From: Virgibacillus sp. MSJ-26
GTDB lineage: Bacteria > Bacillota > Bacilli > Bacillales > Amphibacillaceae
Assembly (NCBI RefSeq): GCF_018918075.1
Contig: NZ_JAHLPW010000004.1
Span: 1-64,000, forward strand
Direction of reading: 5' to 3'
Length of the DNA: 64,000 nt
Below the pieces are notes generated by a model, which did no database searches, had not been told where the DNA came from, and saw nothing but the letters and a program-made list of their open reading frames with translations. The translations under genes and the position numbers were made by a program. How positions within the stretch are numbered: the stretch's first letter is position 1; each line of letters begins with the position of its first letter. Shown piece by piece: positions 21,059-29,896 of the stretch.

Positions 21059-21571
21059 TCATCCCCATGGATAGCTTGTCCCAAAGTTTTTAGCTAACTC
21101 TTTTGATTCTTTTCGTCTTTCTCTACGGCGTTCAGCTCGTTGTTTTGCCCCTTCATGAAGAATCATCTCTTCTTCTGTTTCTGGATAAACAGGTGGAACT
21201 GGAATTGGTCGCCCGTTCTTATCCACAGCTACAAACGTTAAAAACGCAGTAGTACATACTTTACGCTCACCAGTAGACAAATCTTCGGTCACAGCTTTGA
21301 CAAAGACTTCCATTGATGTTTGGTGCGTCCAAGTTACAAATGATTCAACACAAATTGAATCTCCCTCTTTGACTGGATATAAAAAATCAACAGAATCCGT
21401 CGATGCTGTCACGACAGGATTACGTGCATGTCTCTGCGCCGAAATTCCTGCAATATCATCAATATAAGCCATAAGTATACCACCAAACAATGTTCCGTGT
21501 TGATTTGTATCTGGCGGTAAAACGTAAGCTGTTTTAACCGCTAATGAATTCAAACAAGATTTACCTTCCAT
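21059..21571 (-). CDS. Acyl-CoA thioesterase, hotdog fold (YkhA-like)
   Basis: A 170-residue single-hotdog acyl-CoA hydrolase of the YkhA/YciA group, releasing CoA from acyl-CoA in the cytosol. The signature PPDTNQHGTLFGGILMAY with the catalytic Asn-His-Gly segment (about 18-35) and the helix following it (IDDIAGISAQRHAR) are clear, as is TASTDSVDFLYPVKEGD. A basic tail rich in Arg and Glu (about 140-160) is usual for the Bacillus proteins. Substrate chain length cannot be inferred. It appears monocistronic. Confidence 0.88.
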   Translation of the reverse strand: MEGKSCLNSLAVKTAYVLPPDTNQHGTLFGGILMAYIDDIAGISAQRHARNPVVTASTDSVDFLYPVKEGDSICVESFVTWTHQTSMEVFVKAVTEDLSTGERKVCTTAFLTFVAVDKNGRPIPVPPVYPETEEEMILHEGAKQRAERRRERRKESKELAKNFGTSYPWG

Positions 21572-21694
21572 TTTATATACACTCCCTTAATGTTCTTGTT
21601 GTTTTGTTTGCTCTAAATAACTGTAGTGGAATATAAACTTTGATATAGAATTTAATATCGTTCTATGCGCCTTCGTCTCGATACATGATAGACT

Positions 21695-23143
21695 TTATAA
21701 TACTGGCGAGAGTAATCTCGATATTGATTCTTTAAATCGAATACCTAAGGAGCGTCGTTCATATAACTTTTTTGTCATTTGGGTTGAATGCCTGACATCT
21801 TCATGAAATGCGTCGACAAGGCGACGTGCAAGTCCAAAATCATATAGAAAAGCATTCACTTCAAAATTGAGTCTAAAACTTCGAACGTCAATATTCGCCG
21901 TACCAACTGAAGCGACTTTTCCATCAATAACAATCGTTTTGGCATGCATAAAGCCTTTTTGGTAAATAAACACTCGTGCTCCTGCATTCAGCATATCACC
22001 AATATGGGAAAGCGTTGCCCAATAAACGAAAGGGTGATCCGGTTTATTAGGAATCATAATATTCACTTCCACTCCTGATAGAGATGCAATTCTTAAAGCA
22101 TCCCGCAAACTTTCATCAGGGATAAAATAAGGCGTTTGAATATAAACCCTTTCTTTGGCAGACATAATCATTTTGATATAACCGTTTTTAATCTGCTCCC
22201 AATCAGACTCAGGGCCACTTGAAACGATTTGCACCCCGACATTTCCTTTTGGTTCTGCAGAATAAAAACGATCCTCATATAATATATCTTTGCGTGACGC
22301 TTGATTCCAGTCCAAAATAAATCGGGTTTGCATATTTAAGACAGCATCTCCAGTGATTTTCAAGTGGGTGTCACGCCAGTATCCAAATTTTTTACTTTCC
22401 CCTAAGTATTCATCTCCTATATTAAAACCGCCGATATAGCCCACTTTTCCGTCAACAATTGCTAGTTTTCGATGGTTTCGATAATTAATTTTCAAGTTAA
22501 TCTTAGGTATTTTAGGAGGGAAAAATGATTCAACAAGGGCGCCTGAATTTCGTAATCTTCTAATGTATTTTCTGCTTAATCGACGTGAGCCCATGTCGTC
22601 ATACAACAAGCGAACTTCAACACCTTCATTCGCCTTTTTTATCAGTATATCTGCTAGTCTTTGCCCAAGTTCATCATGACGAATAATATAATAAAGCAAA
22701 TGAATATGATTTTTCGCTTTTTCCAAGTCTTTGATTAAAGCATTAAATTTATCATTTCCATCGGTGAAAATTTCAACTTGGTTGCCCATTGTTAAAATGG
22801 CATCATCATTCCGTAAATGTAAATAATATAAGTCCTTATACTCGGCTAATCTTTCATCTTTAAATTGAAAGCGATCTTCTTCCAAGTCTCTCATCTGGGC
22901 TTGAACGGCTTTCTTAACTCCGAGTTTGCTTTTCGTATCCCAAGTGAATATCTTTCGGTTGCTTAATGGTTTTCCAAATATTAAATAGAGAAAGAAGCCT
23001 AGAATGGGTATAAATAAGAGAACCATAAGCCATGCCCAGGCGGAACTAGCATCTTTATGTTCCAAAAAGATAATGGAAAATCCTAGGGCTATGTTAAAAA
23101 TTATAATAAATCCAAATAAATAAGTTATAATTTCCATTTCCAT
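21695..23143 (-). CDS. cls: Cardiolipin synthase
   Basis: A 482-residue membrane-bound phospholipase D-type enzyme that condenses two phosphatidylglycerols to cardiolipin. Two N-terminal transmembrane helices (about 5-27 and 36-56) precede two complete HxKxxxxD motifs: HRKLAIVD (224-231) and HAKTIVID (400-407), each followed by the usual GG/GT-N segments. Length matches bacterial Cls. Cardiolipin enrichment is a common salt response in Bacillaceae. An RBS of the GGGGGATATG type precedes the start. Monocistronic; no clear terminator was found. Confidence 0.93.
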   Translation of the reverse strand: MEMEIITYLFGFIIIFNIALGFSIIFLEHKDASSAWAWLMVLLFIPILGFFLYLIFGKPLSNRKIFTWDTKSKLGVKKAVQAQMRDLEEDRFQFKDERLAEYKDLYYLHLRNDDAILTMGNQVEIFTDGNDKFNALIKDLEKAKNHIHLLYYIIRHDELGQRLADILIKKANEGVEVRLLYDDMGSRRLSRKYIRRLRNSGALVESFFPPKIPKINLKINYRNHRKLAIVDGKVGYIGGFNIGDEYLGESKKFGYWRDTHLKITGDAVLNMQTRFILDWNQASRKDILYEDRFYSAEPKGNVGVQIVSSGPESDWEQIKNGYIKMIMSAKERVYIQTPYFIPDESLRDALRIASLSGVEVNIMIPNKPDHPFVYWATLSHIGDMLNAGARVFIYQKGFMHAKTIVIDGKVASVGTANIDVRSFRLNFEVNAFLYDFGLARRLVDAFHEDVRHSTQMTKKLYERRSLGIRFKESISRLLSPVL

Positions 23144-23372
23144 TCACATATCCCCCTTCCTAAAAAGTAGCCACTAGATGAGTCTTGCAAAATTACCGTC
23201 TTTTTGTTTTCCTTTACCCTATTATAGTAATATTGCAACATAAACATAATCATAGCATAAAACCCATTTCTTCGTTACTGGCATACCGTTTTAGAGGGAT
23301 ATGCTTTAGCATTACACCATGTTTAGTATGAGTTAAATCGTTTAATTCGAAACATAATATTTTTAAAAAATA

Positions 23373-23407
23373 AACACATCCGCATGCATAGCTAGAGCAG
23401 ATGTGTT
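23373..23407 (-). terminator. Terminator behind methionine gamma-lyase gene
   Basis: AACACATC (23373-23380) and GATGTGTT (23400-23407) pair, extended by CGC/GC with a bulge. An A-run upstream on the plus strand gives the U-run on the minus strand. Confidence 0.7.
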
Positions 23408-23425
23408 AGAAAATAGTTATATAGT

Positions 23426-24604
23426 TTATTTTTTATTCAATGCTTGCTCGATATCTTCCCAAATATCTCCCCAAGCTTCTAGTCCTACAGATAAACGAAT
23501 GAGCTGATCACTAATACCCATGTTTACTCGTTCATCTTCTGGCACTACAGCATGCGTCATTGTAGCTGGATGTTCAATTAAAGTTTCTGTATCTCCAAGA
23601 CTGACTGCTAATTTAATAAACGATAATTTATTTAAAAAGTTTTGAGCATCCTGTTTAGATCCTTTAATTTCAAAAGAAATCAATCCGCCACCATGTTTCA
23701 TTTGTTTTTGCTTAATCAAGTAATCAGGATGAGAGCTGTCTCCTGGATAATAAACATTTGTTACTTTTTCATGATTCTTTAACTTTTCAAATACCTTTTC
23801 CGCGTTTATGCAATGTCGATCCATTCTAAGTGGGAGTGTTTTGAGACCTCGAATTAACAACCAGGCATCAAACGGTGGCATCACTCCGCCCATATCTTTT
23901 TGTGTGGTCATCTGGACATCATCTAAAAATTCCTTCTTACCAACGACAAGGCCGGCAATCACGTCACCATGTCCGCCAATGTACTTTGTAGCACTGTGTA
24001 AAACAACATCACATCCTAACTCAAGTGGACGCTGTAAATAAGGTGAAGAAAACGTATTATCGACCACAACAGGTATATCGTATTCTTTTGCTACTTCAGC
24101 TACGAGTTCAAGATCTATTAACTTCATCGTCGGATTGATCGGTGTTTCTATATAAATACACGCTGTGTTTGGTTTAATTAATGCTTTAATATCTTCCTTT
24201 GTCGCCATAGAAGAAAAATCATGGTCAATATTATATTTTTCTTTCATCATCGTCAATAGTCCGAATGTGCAACCGTATAACCCTTCTGAGGCTAATATAT
24301 GATCATTAGCTTTTGTTAATGCGACAAGTATTGCTGAAACAGCCGCCATACCTGAGCTAAATGCAAGCCCTCGCTCCCCTCCTTCAAGAGCTGCAATTCT
24401 TTTTTCTAGGACAGTGACTGTCGGGTTACCAAGCCTGGAATACATATAGCCTTCTTCTTCACCAGCAAATCGTCTTTCCCCTTGCTCAGCCGAATCAAAA
24501 GTGTATGTGGATGTTTGAAAAATAGGTGTAGAGAGACTGCCTAAAAGCACCTTTTCGTCATACCCCTCATGAATAACCGCTGTTTCAAATCGTTTCTTCT
24601 TCAT
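23426..24604 (-). CDS. Methionine gamma-lyase-like PLP enzyme
   Basis: A 392-residue Cys/Met-metabolism PLP enzyme. The PLP lysine is K207 in HSATKYIGGHGD. YGCTF with Cys112 is the segment that in well-studied L-methionine gamma-lyases carries the specific active-site cysteine; cystathionine lyases and synthases usually lack it. It would therefore split methionine into methanethiol, 2-oxobutyrate and ammonia, though cystathionine gamma-lyase or gamma-synthase remain possible. A cre-like box lies upstream (24671-24684), in keeping with a catabolic role. It is not linked to the methionine biosynthesis operon by transcription, being on the opposite strand 1.4 kb away. Confidence 0.85.
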   Translation of the reverse strand: MKKKRFETAVIHEGYDEKVLLGSLSTPIFQTSTYTFDSAEQGERRFAGEEEGYMYSRLGNPTVTVLEKRIAALEGGERGLAFSSGMAAVSAILVALTKANDHILASEGLYGCTFGLLTMMKEKYNIDHDFSSMATKEDIKALIKPNTACIYIETPINPTMKLIDLELVAEVAKEYDIPVVVDNTFSSPYLQRPLELGCDVVLHSATKYIGGHGDVIAGLVVGKKEFLDDVQMTTQKDMGGVMPPFDAWLLIRGLKTLPLRMDRHCINAEKVFEKLKNHEKVTNVYYPGDSSHPDYLIKQKQMKHGGGLISFEIKGSKQDAQNFLNKLSFIKLAVSLGDTETLIEHPATMTHAVVPEDERVNMGISDQLIRLSVGLEAWGDIWEDIEQALNKK

Positions 24605-24670
24605 TAAAACGCCCCCCTCATTTTAATTAGAAACTTCCTAATGTCTATGTTAAGTCATTACTTTATAAAA

Positions 24671-24684
24671 TGAAAGCGTTTTCT
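24671..24684. promoter_or_regulatory. cre-like box upstream of methionine gamma-lyase gene
   Basis: TGAAAGCGTTTTCT matches the CcpA cre consensus at nearly every position. It lies 67 bp before the start codon on the minus strand, in the promoter region, which suggests repression of methionine breakdown by preferred carbon sources. Confidence 0.6.
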
Positions 24685-24729
24685 AAAATTGGTGTATTAG
24701 AATATGCTTAAGACGCTAAGTGGGCATGG

Positions 24730-24844
24730 CAATTGGACATAAATTAACGAATTACAGCTTCCGATGTCCGATTGAGAGCGGCTATTGGACATGAAACACG
24801 GAAAAACAAAAATTGATGTCCCATTGGAATTTTCAATGAGACAT
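24730..24844 (+). repeat. Family IV array: palindromic units, 52-bp period
   Basis: CAATTGGACAT-like arms begin at 24730, 24782 and 24834 (two exact 52-bp steps), and complementary ATGTCC(C/G)ATTG arms begin at 24764 and 24816 (again 52 bp apart). Unit 1 pairs CAAT-GGACAT with ATGTCC-ATTG. The third unit is only a left half (CAATGAGACAT). The array fills the 300-bp space between the methionine gamma-lyase gene and the truncated NERD gene. No coding potential. Confidence 0.8.
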
Positions 24845-24907
24845 CAAAAATAAAAATCCACAAGGATGTATTCTATTTTCATTTAAACTCACTTGACACA
24901 CTTAATA

Positions 24908-25579
24908 TCATAATTTAATCGTTCTGTTTTCTAAGTAAAAATACGAGTGTCTATAATTTGGCTCATAACCTAAATACCTTTTTAATATTCTTCTAATTGT
25001 TCTGCTCGTTCGCTGAATTCCACTCCATTCCTGTATGACACTTGTAGTTATCACCTTTTCAGGAAATAGAAAGTTAAATTCAAGGACATTACGGAGCAGC
25101 GCTGAATCAATCGATTCAACGTAACTGCATTGTTGGCAATGCATTTTTCCTGGTTGTAGTTCAAACATTTTACTACGGCATGACTTACAAAAGATACCTC
25201 TGTTTAATTCTGAAAATTGATACTCAGGTAATTTTTCATAAGGAGATTTTGTTATATGAGATGTTATGAGCTGATTCGCAAGTTTGCGATGTCGATAATC
25301 CATATTTGAGGATATTCGATTTAACCTTTGAACGAAGCGATTGATCTGTGTGGGTAAAATAATTGAAGGATGTTGCGGGGCATTGTATAAAGTGAACTCA
25401 AATAAAATAATGCAATTTTTTGTAAGTCGTTTATCTAGTATTGCTGAAAATTTCCTCTCACCCAAATACCCTTTATAAAGCTGATTATACGTCTTATTTT
25501 GTTCTGGGGTAAACTCCATCCTCGCTTTTAAATATTGAAATGTCTGTAATTGAGTTGATCCTTGGACGTATTTGAGCAT
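24908..25579 (-). CDS. NERD-family paralogue lacking the nuclease core
   Basis: A 223-residue protein clearly paralogous to the intact NERD protein at 61500. Its first 60 residues (KGYLGERKFSAILDKRLTK) and everything after EFTLYNAP align with that protein, but about 87 residues between them are missing, removing the region that holds the Asp and Glu-x-Lys catalytic residues. The frame is kept. A C-terminal zinc ribbon (CKSC and CQQC) and a winged-helix-like end (TTSVIQEWSGIQRTSRTIRRIL) remain. Start: ATG 25579, 6 nt after AAAGGTGAG, rather than TTG 25615. It is either a decayed gene or a DNA-binding derivative without nuclease activity. Confidence 0.75.
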   Translation of the reverse strand: MLKYVQGSTQLQTFQYLKARMEFTPEQNKTYNQLYKGYLGERKFSAILDKRLTKNCIILFEFTLYNAPQHPSIILPTQINRFVQRLNRISSNMDYRHRKLANQLITSHITKSPYEKLPEYQFSELNRGIFCKSCRSKMFELQPGKMHCQQCSYVESIDSALLRNVLEFNFLFPEKVITTSVIQEWSGIQRTSRTIRRILKRYLGYEPNYRHSYFYLENRTIKL

Positions 25580-25745
25580 ACACAACTCACCTTTCATAAT
25601 ATTTTTAATTGGCAATAAATTAATTACTTTAAGTATAATAGCCTAAGTTCTTTGAGTCAATCACCTACTCATCTTTCAGAAGTAACTAATAGATGCCTTA
25701 TCCATAGACTTTCAGCCAATTTATACTTTTTCAATAAATTCATGG

Positions 25746-25775
25746 TTGACAATCATCTCAGCTTCAGTATATAAT
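25746..25775 (+). promoter_or_regulatory. SigA promoter of the met operon
   Basis: TTGACA (25746-25751) and TATAAT (25770-25775), both perfect, are 18 bp apart and lie about 25 bp before the SAM riboswitch. Confidence 0.8.
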
Positions 25776-25799
25776 TATCTCTAAATTCAAAATTGAATC

Positions 25800-25974
25800 T
25801 CTTATCGAGAGTGGTGGAGGGACTAGGCCCTATGAAACCCGGCAACCGAAAAATGTGGCAAAACACATTTTTAAAGGTGCTAAATCCTACAGGTCAAAAA
25901 TGAGCTGGAAGATAAGAGGAGGAACGCTTGAAACTACTAGCAAAGCCCTCTTCTTAGGAAGAGGGCTTTTTATA
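25800..25974 (+). ncRNA. SAM-I (S-box) riboswitch with terminator
   Basis: The aptamer spans 25801-25919: CTTATCGAGAGTGGTGGAGG, the GGACTAGGCCC and ATGAAACCCGGCAACC signatures, GGTGCTAAATCC, and the closing strand GATAAGAGG that pairs with CTTATC. A strong terminator (AGCCCTCTTC / GAAGAGGGCT at about 25944-25968, then T-run) follows. SAM binding stabilises the aptamer and lets the terminator form, shutting off the metY-metX-hom operon when methionine is plentiful. The remaining part of the 400-bp gap holds only the promoter. Confidence 0.97.
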
Positions 25975-26018
25975 TTCTCCTCTTCCTCCAGATCCCAATT
26001 AACTAGGAGGAATAAAAA

Positions 26019-27773
26019 ATGTCAAACTTTAATTTTCAAAGCTCTGAAACAACTTTATTACACACAGGTCAAACAGCTGATCCAGCCACAGGATCACGTG
26101 CTGTTCCCATTTATCAAACAACGTCATACGAATTTAAAGACACGGAACATGCTCAAAATCTATTTGGTTTAAAAGAACCGGGTAACATTTATTCAAGACT
26201 TGGTAATCCAACTGTGGCTGTTTTTGAAGAAAGGATTGCAGCACTTGAAGATGGTTCAGCAGCAGTCGCGACATCTTCCGGTATGGCTGCCATTACGTTA
26301 GCTATTTTAAATATTGCACAAGCCGGGGATGAAATAATTGCTGATAGTAATTTATACGGTGGGACTTATATTTTATTTAATAAAACTCTTCCTAAATATG
26401 GCATTGATGTCAAATTTGTCGATGGAACGGATCCGAATGCGGTAGAGCAAGCTATTACTGAAAAAACTAAAGCAATCTTTGGCGAGATGATTACAAATCC
26501 AAGCCTCCATGTCTTTGACGTGAAAAGCATCGGCTCTATTGCGCAACGTCACGGAGTTCCCCTTATTATCGATAATACATTTGCACCTTATATTGCTAAG
26601 CCGCTCACATGGGGAGCCGATATCGTTGTCCACTCAGCGACTAAATGGATTGGTGGCCACGGAACAACGATTGGCGGAGTCATTGTAGATGGTGGGCGAT
26701 TTGATTGGAATAATCCTCGGTTCCCTGAATTTAATAAACCCGATGATAGTTATAATGGTTTGCGTTATGTTGATACGAGTCCTGCTGCTTTTGCCACAAA
26801 AGCTCGTGTCCAATTATTACGTGATATCGGAGCAAGCCTTAGCCCACAAAGTGCCTTTCTTTTACTGCAGGGCTTAGAGACATTGCACCTACGCATTGTA
26901 CGCCATAATGACAACGCGGAAAGAGTAGCCGCCTTTTTAAATAATCATCCGGCTGTTGAGTGGATCAACTATCCAGGGTTAGAACACCATCCGTCATATG
27001 ATCTAGCTAAGAAATACTTTAGCCATGGTGCCGGTTCTGTAATTACATTTGGTATTAAAGGTGGACGGGAAGCTGGGCGTAAGTTAATTGATAGCGTCAA
27101 GCTTTTCTCACATGTCGCCAATGTCGGGGACGCGAAATCACTCATTATTCACCCTGCTTCAACCACTCACCAGCAGCTCAGTAAAGACGATCTAGAAAAA
27201 AGCGGCACACCTGAAGAGTTAATCCGTCTATCTATCGGCTTAGAAGGAATTGATGATATCCTGGCAGATTTAGATCAGGCGATTAATAAAGCAACGAACG
27301 AAAAGCCAAGTATCAAGCAGTCAAAAGAAGATGTTATAAAGTCTCTGCTTCAATCGCCATTTAGTAGAAAAGACGGGATTGTTCGAAAGAAAGTCATTGC
27401 TCTCATTGGGGCAAACAATGAATCAGATAAGCTCATCACACAAGTTGAAGAGTTAAACAACCTCGGTTTCCATATTGTTTCAATAGGAGATGAAATCAGT
27501 ACGCTAACTAAAGAAGTATTCAGCGACTTAAAAGACATTCCTTATGACGTCGACGTAGCATGGCTTCACGGTAACGAACTCGTGCCCACATTAACCGAAC
27601 AGTTAATAAACAAACAAGTTAATGCTCTTTGGCTTGAAAATGCAAGCTTAGCCAATCCTACTTTAAGTCATATAGAAGTTACAGGAATTCACGTACTTAC
27701 CAATCGTTCACTTCATAAAGATGCGCTTCATCTACGTGAAGGTACTTTTCATCTTGAACCGGTTGAAAATTAA
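26019..27773 (+). CDS. metY: O-acetylhomoserine sulfhydrylase fused to CoA-binding-like domain
   Basis: A 584-residue fusion. Residues 1-428 are a complete O-acetylhomoserine (thiol)-lyase, converting O-acetylhomoserine and sulfide to homocysteine; the PLP lysine is K209 in [12 protein letters not shown], and [14 protein letters not shown] and the C-terminal [10 protein letters not shown] are intact. After a charged linker, residues about 455-575 resemble a CoA-binding Rossmann domain of the YccU type ([55 protein letters not shown]). Normal MetY ends near 430 residues. RBS AGGAGG is well placed. First gene of the SAM-regulated operon, followed 22 bp later by metX. Confidence 0.92.
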   Translation: MSNFNFQSSETTLLHTGQTADPATGSRAVPIYQTTSYEFKDTEHAQNLFGLKEPGNIYSRLGNPTVAVFEERIAALEDGSAAVATSSGMAAITLAILNIAQAGDEIIADSNLYGGTYILFNKTLPKYGIDVKFVDGTDPNAVEQAITEKTKAIFGEMITNPSLHVFDVKSIGSIAQRHGVPLIIDNTFAPYIAKPLTWGADIVVHSATKWIGGHGTTIGGVIVDGGRFDWNNPRFPEFNKPDDSYNGLRYVDTSPAAFATKARVQLLRDIGASLSPQSAFLLLQGLETLHLRIVRHNDNAERVAAFLNNHPAVEWINYPGLEHHPSYDLAKKYFSHGAGSVITFGIKGGREAGRKLIDSVKLFSHVANVGDAKSLIIHPASTTHQQLSKDDLEKSGTPEELIRLSIGLEGIDDILADLDQAINKATNEKPSIKQSKEDVIKSLLQSPFSRKDGIVRKKVIALIGANNESDKLITQVEELNNLGFHIVSIGDEISTLTKEVFSDLKDIPYDVDVAWLHGNELVPTLTEQLINKQVNALWLENASLANPTLSHIEVTGIHVLTNRSLHKDALHLREGTFHLEPVEN

Positions 27774-27794
27774 TAGTTAATAAGGAGTGGTTTT

Positions 27795-28841
27795 ATGATA
27801 TTTAAACAAAAGATGATTTCTGAAGTTGAAGATGTTCATATAGGACCGCTCCAGTTAACATCGGGGGAGGTACTTGATGATATCACGTTACGTTATGAGC
27901 GTGTGGGACCAAGAAATGCACCAGTTATACTTGCTTGTCACGCCTTAACTGGAAACCATCTTACCGTTGGGACTGAGGAACAATTAGGTTGGTGGAGCGG
28001 TCTCATCAGCGAAAAAAACTATATCGATACACAAAAGTTTCAAATCATCACCTTTAATGTATTGGGTGGCTGTGATGGATCAACAGGCCCCCTATCCATC
28101 AATCCCAAAACACAGTCTGTCTACCGAGCCTCATTTCCGGACATTTCAATCCGGGATATGGTTAATGCTCAGTATCTGGCATTGAAAAAGTTAAACATAG
28201 ATAAACTACACACCATTATTGGTGGTTCGTTAGGTGGGATGCAAGTTTTTGAATGGGGGCTATGTTATCCCGAAGTGACAGAAAAACTAATCATGCTTGC
28301 CACGACACCTGTTTTTTCCGATTACGGAATTGCGTTTAACCATATTGCTAAAACAGTCATTAAAAATGATCCAAATTGGAACGGTGGCTTTTATGAAACG
28401 CATGATAATATCACCGGACTAGAAGTCGCTCGCATGATTGGCATGATAACCTATCGCAGTTCTGATTTATTTTCCCAACGGTTTAATCGAAGCAGAACGG
28501 ATACTGAATTTGATGTGACGTCGTACTTAAACTATCAAGGTCAAAAGTTAAAAAAACGCTTTGATGCAAATAGTTATCTTTACCTGCTTGACGCCATGAA
28601 CCAGCATGACATTGGTAGAGAGTATGGTTCATGGCAACAAGCTTGTGAGAAGTTATCTATGCCGATCTTAATGCTAAGTTTCGATAAAGATTTAATTTAT
28701 GAACCGAAACAAATGAATACATGTGCCGAGTATCTACCGAATGGTGACTATCGTCATATTAAGACAGATTTTGGACATGATGGGTTTTTGGTGGAATTCG
28801 ATAAGTGGGGCCCGCTCATTAAGACTTTTTTAAATAAATAG
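27795..28841 (+). CDS. metX: Homoserine O-acetyltransferase
   Basis: A 348-residue alpha/beta-hydrolase-fold acyltransferase that acetylates homoserine with acetyl-CoA, supplying the MetY substrate. The nucleophile is Ser145 in GGSLGGMQ; the catalytic Asp and His are seen in SFDKDLIYEP and DFGHDGFLVEF. The LGGCDGSTGP loop typical of MetX is present. Acetyl-CoA rather than succinyl-CoA is inferred from the pairing with MetY. RBS AAGGAGTGG. Middle gene of the operon; hom starts 12 bp after its stop. Confidence 0.94.
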   Translation: MIFKQKMISEVEDVHIGPLQLTSGEVLDDITLRYERVGPRNAPVILACHALTGNHLTVGTEEQLGWWSGLISEKNYIDTQKFQIITFNVLGGCDGSTGPLSINPKTQSVYRASFPDISIRDMVNAQYLALKKLNIDKLHTIIGGSLGGMQVFEWGLCYPEVTEKLIMLATTPVFSDYGIAFNHIAKTVIKNDPNWNGGFYETHDNITGLEVARMIGMITYRSSDLFSQRFNRSRTDTEFDVTSYLNYQGQKLKKRFDANSYLYLLDAMNQHDIGREYGSWQQACEKLSMPILMLSFDKDLIYEPKQMNTCAEYLPNGDYRHIKTDFGHDGFLVEFDKWGPLIKTFLNK

Positions 28842-28852
28842 GAGGTGTTTGA

Positions 28853-29854
28853 TTGAAAAAGCTAAATATTGCTCTTTTGGGATTCGGAACGGTCGGCAAG
28901 GGAATTTTTAAAACAATCGAAACACATCAAAAACATTTAATGCAAGTGCTCGGTAAGCCAGTCGATATCACCAAAATTGTTGTGAAAAATATAGATAAAC
29001 ATTCTGATTTGAAGAGAAAAAGGCAGTTAACAACCAATTTTCAAGAAGTGTTATCCCACCCTGACATTAATGTCGTCTTTGAAGCCATTGTTGGAGTTGA
29101 ACCTGCATTCTCCTACGCGAAAGCAGCACTCCAATCTGGGAAACATGTGATTACAGCTAATAAAGAAATGTTTGCCCACCACGGAAAGGAATTAAAGACA
29201 ATTGCCAAAGAAAATAATGTTAAAATTGGCTTTGAAGCAACAACTGGCGGCGGAATACCAATCATACAAACGATAGAACAGCTTTTACAAGTCAATCAAA
29301 TAAATAAAGTAACCGCTATTTTAAATGGTACTTCCAATTATATTTTAAGTGAGATGAGAGAAAAAAAATTAACTTTTACAAGTGTACTGGCCGAAGCTCA
29401 AGCTCTGGGCTATGCAGAGGCTGATCCGACAAACGATATTGAAGCTATCGATGCTTTCTATAAACTTATGATTTTAAGTGATCATATATACGGCAAACAA
29501 CCCCACTGGCATTTTGTGAAACGACAAGGTATTCAACAGATTACGAAAGAGCAGATAAGTGAGTTGCAAAAACAACATCGGCGTATCAAATCTATAGGAA
29601 CACTTGAGTTAGTAAACGGACAGATTGAGGCCCGTGTTGAACCAATGATAATTGATGAACGTCACCCGTTGTTTGCTATAGAAGGCGTCGATAACGCAAT
29701 AACTATTGAAGGAAGCATTGTTGGAGAGCTTACTTTATTAGGACCGGGAGCTGGTGCATTTCCAACAGCAAGCGCCATGATTGAAGATTTAAGCACGATT
29801 TTAACCTCGCAACAAACACAACTTACGAAACAAGTTGAAAAAGTCTTAGACTAG
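28853..29854 (+). CDS. hom: Homoserine dehydrogenase, short form
   Basis: A 333-residue NAD(P)-dependent enzyme reducing aspartate semialdehyde to homoserine. Visible are the nucleotide-binding GFGTVGKGIFK, TANKEMFAHHGKEL, EATTGGGIPIIQ, NGTSNYILSEM and the substrate-binding GYAEADPTNDIEAIDA motif. It begins with TTG after AGGAGGTGTTTGA. The usual C-terminal ACT regulatory domain of about 90 residues is absent, so threonine feedback is probably lost and control is through the SAM riboswitch. Last gene of the operon. A Family II repeat begins soon after the stop. Confidence 0.93.
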   Translation: MKKLNIALLGFGTVGKGIFKTIETHQKHLMQVLGKPVDITKIVVKNIDKHSDLKRKRQLTTNFQEVLSHPDINVVFEAIVGVEPAFSYAKAALQSGKHVITANKEMFAHHGKELKTIAKENNVKIGFEATTGGGIPIIQTIEQLLQVNQINKVTAILNGTSNYILSEMREKKLTFTSVLAEAQALGYAEADPTNDIEAIDAFYKLMILSDHIYGKQPHWHFVKRQGIQQITKEQISELQKQHRRIKSIGTLELVNGQIEARVEPMIIDERHPLFAIEGVDNAITIEGSIVGELTLLGPGAGAFPTASAMIEDLSTILTSQQTQLTKQVEKVLD

Positions 29855-29896
29855 AGACTGGGACAAAACTAAGTATTAGTAATTAAAAGACGAACA

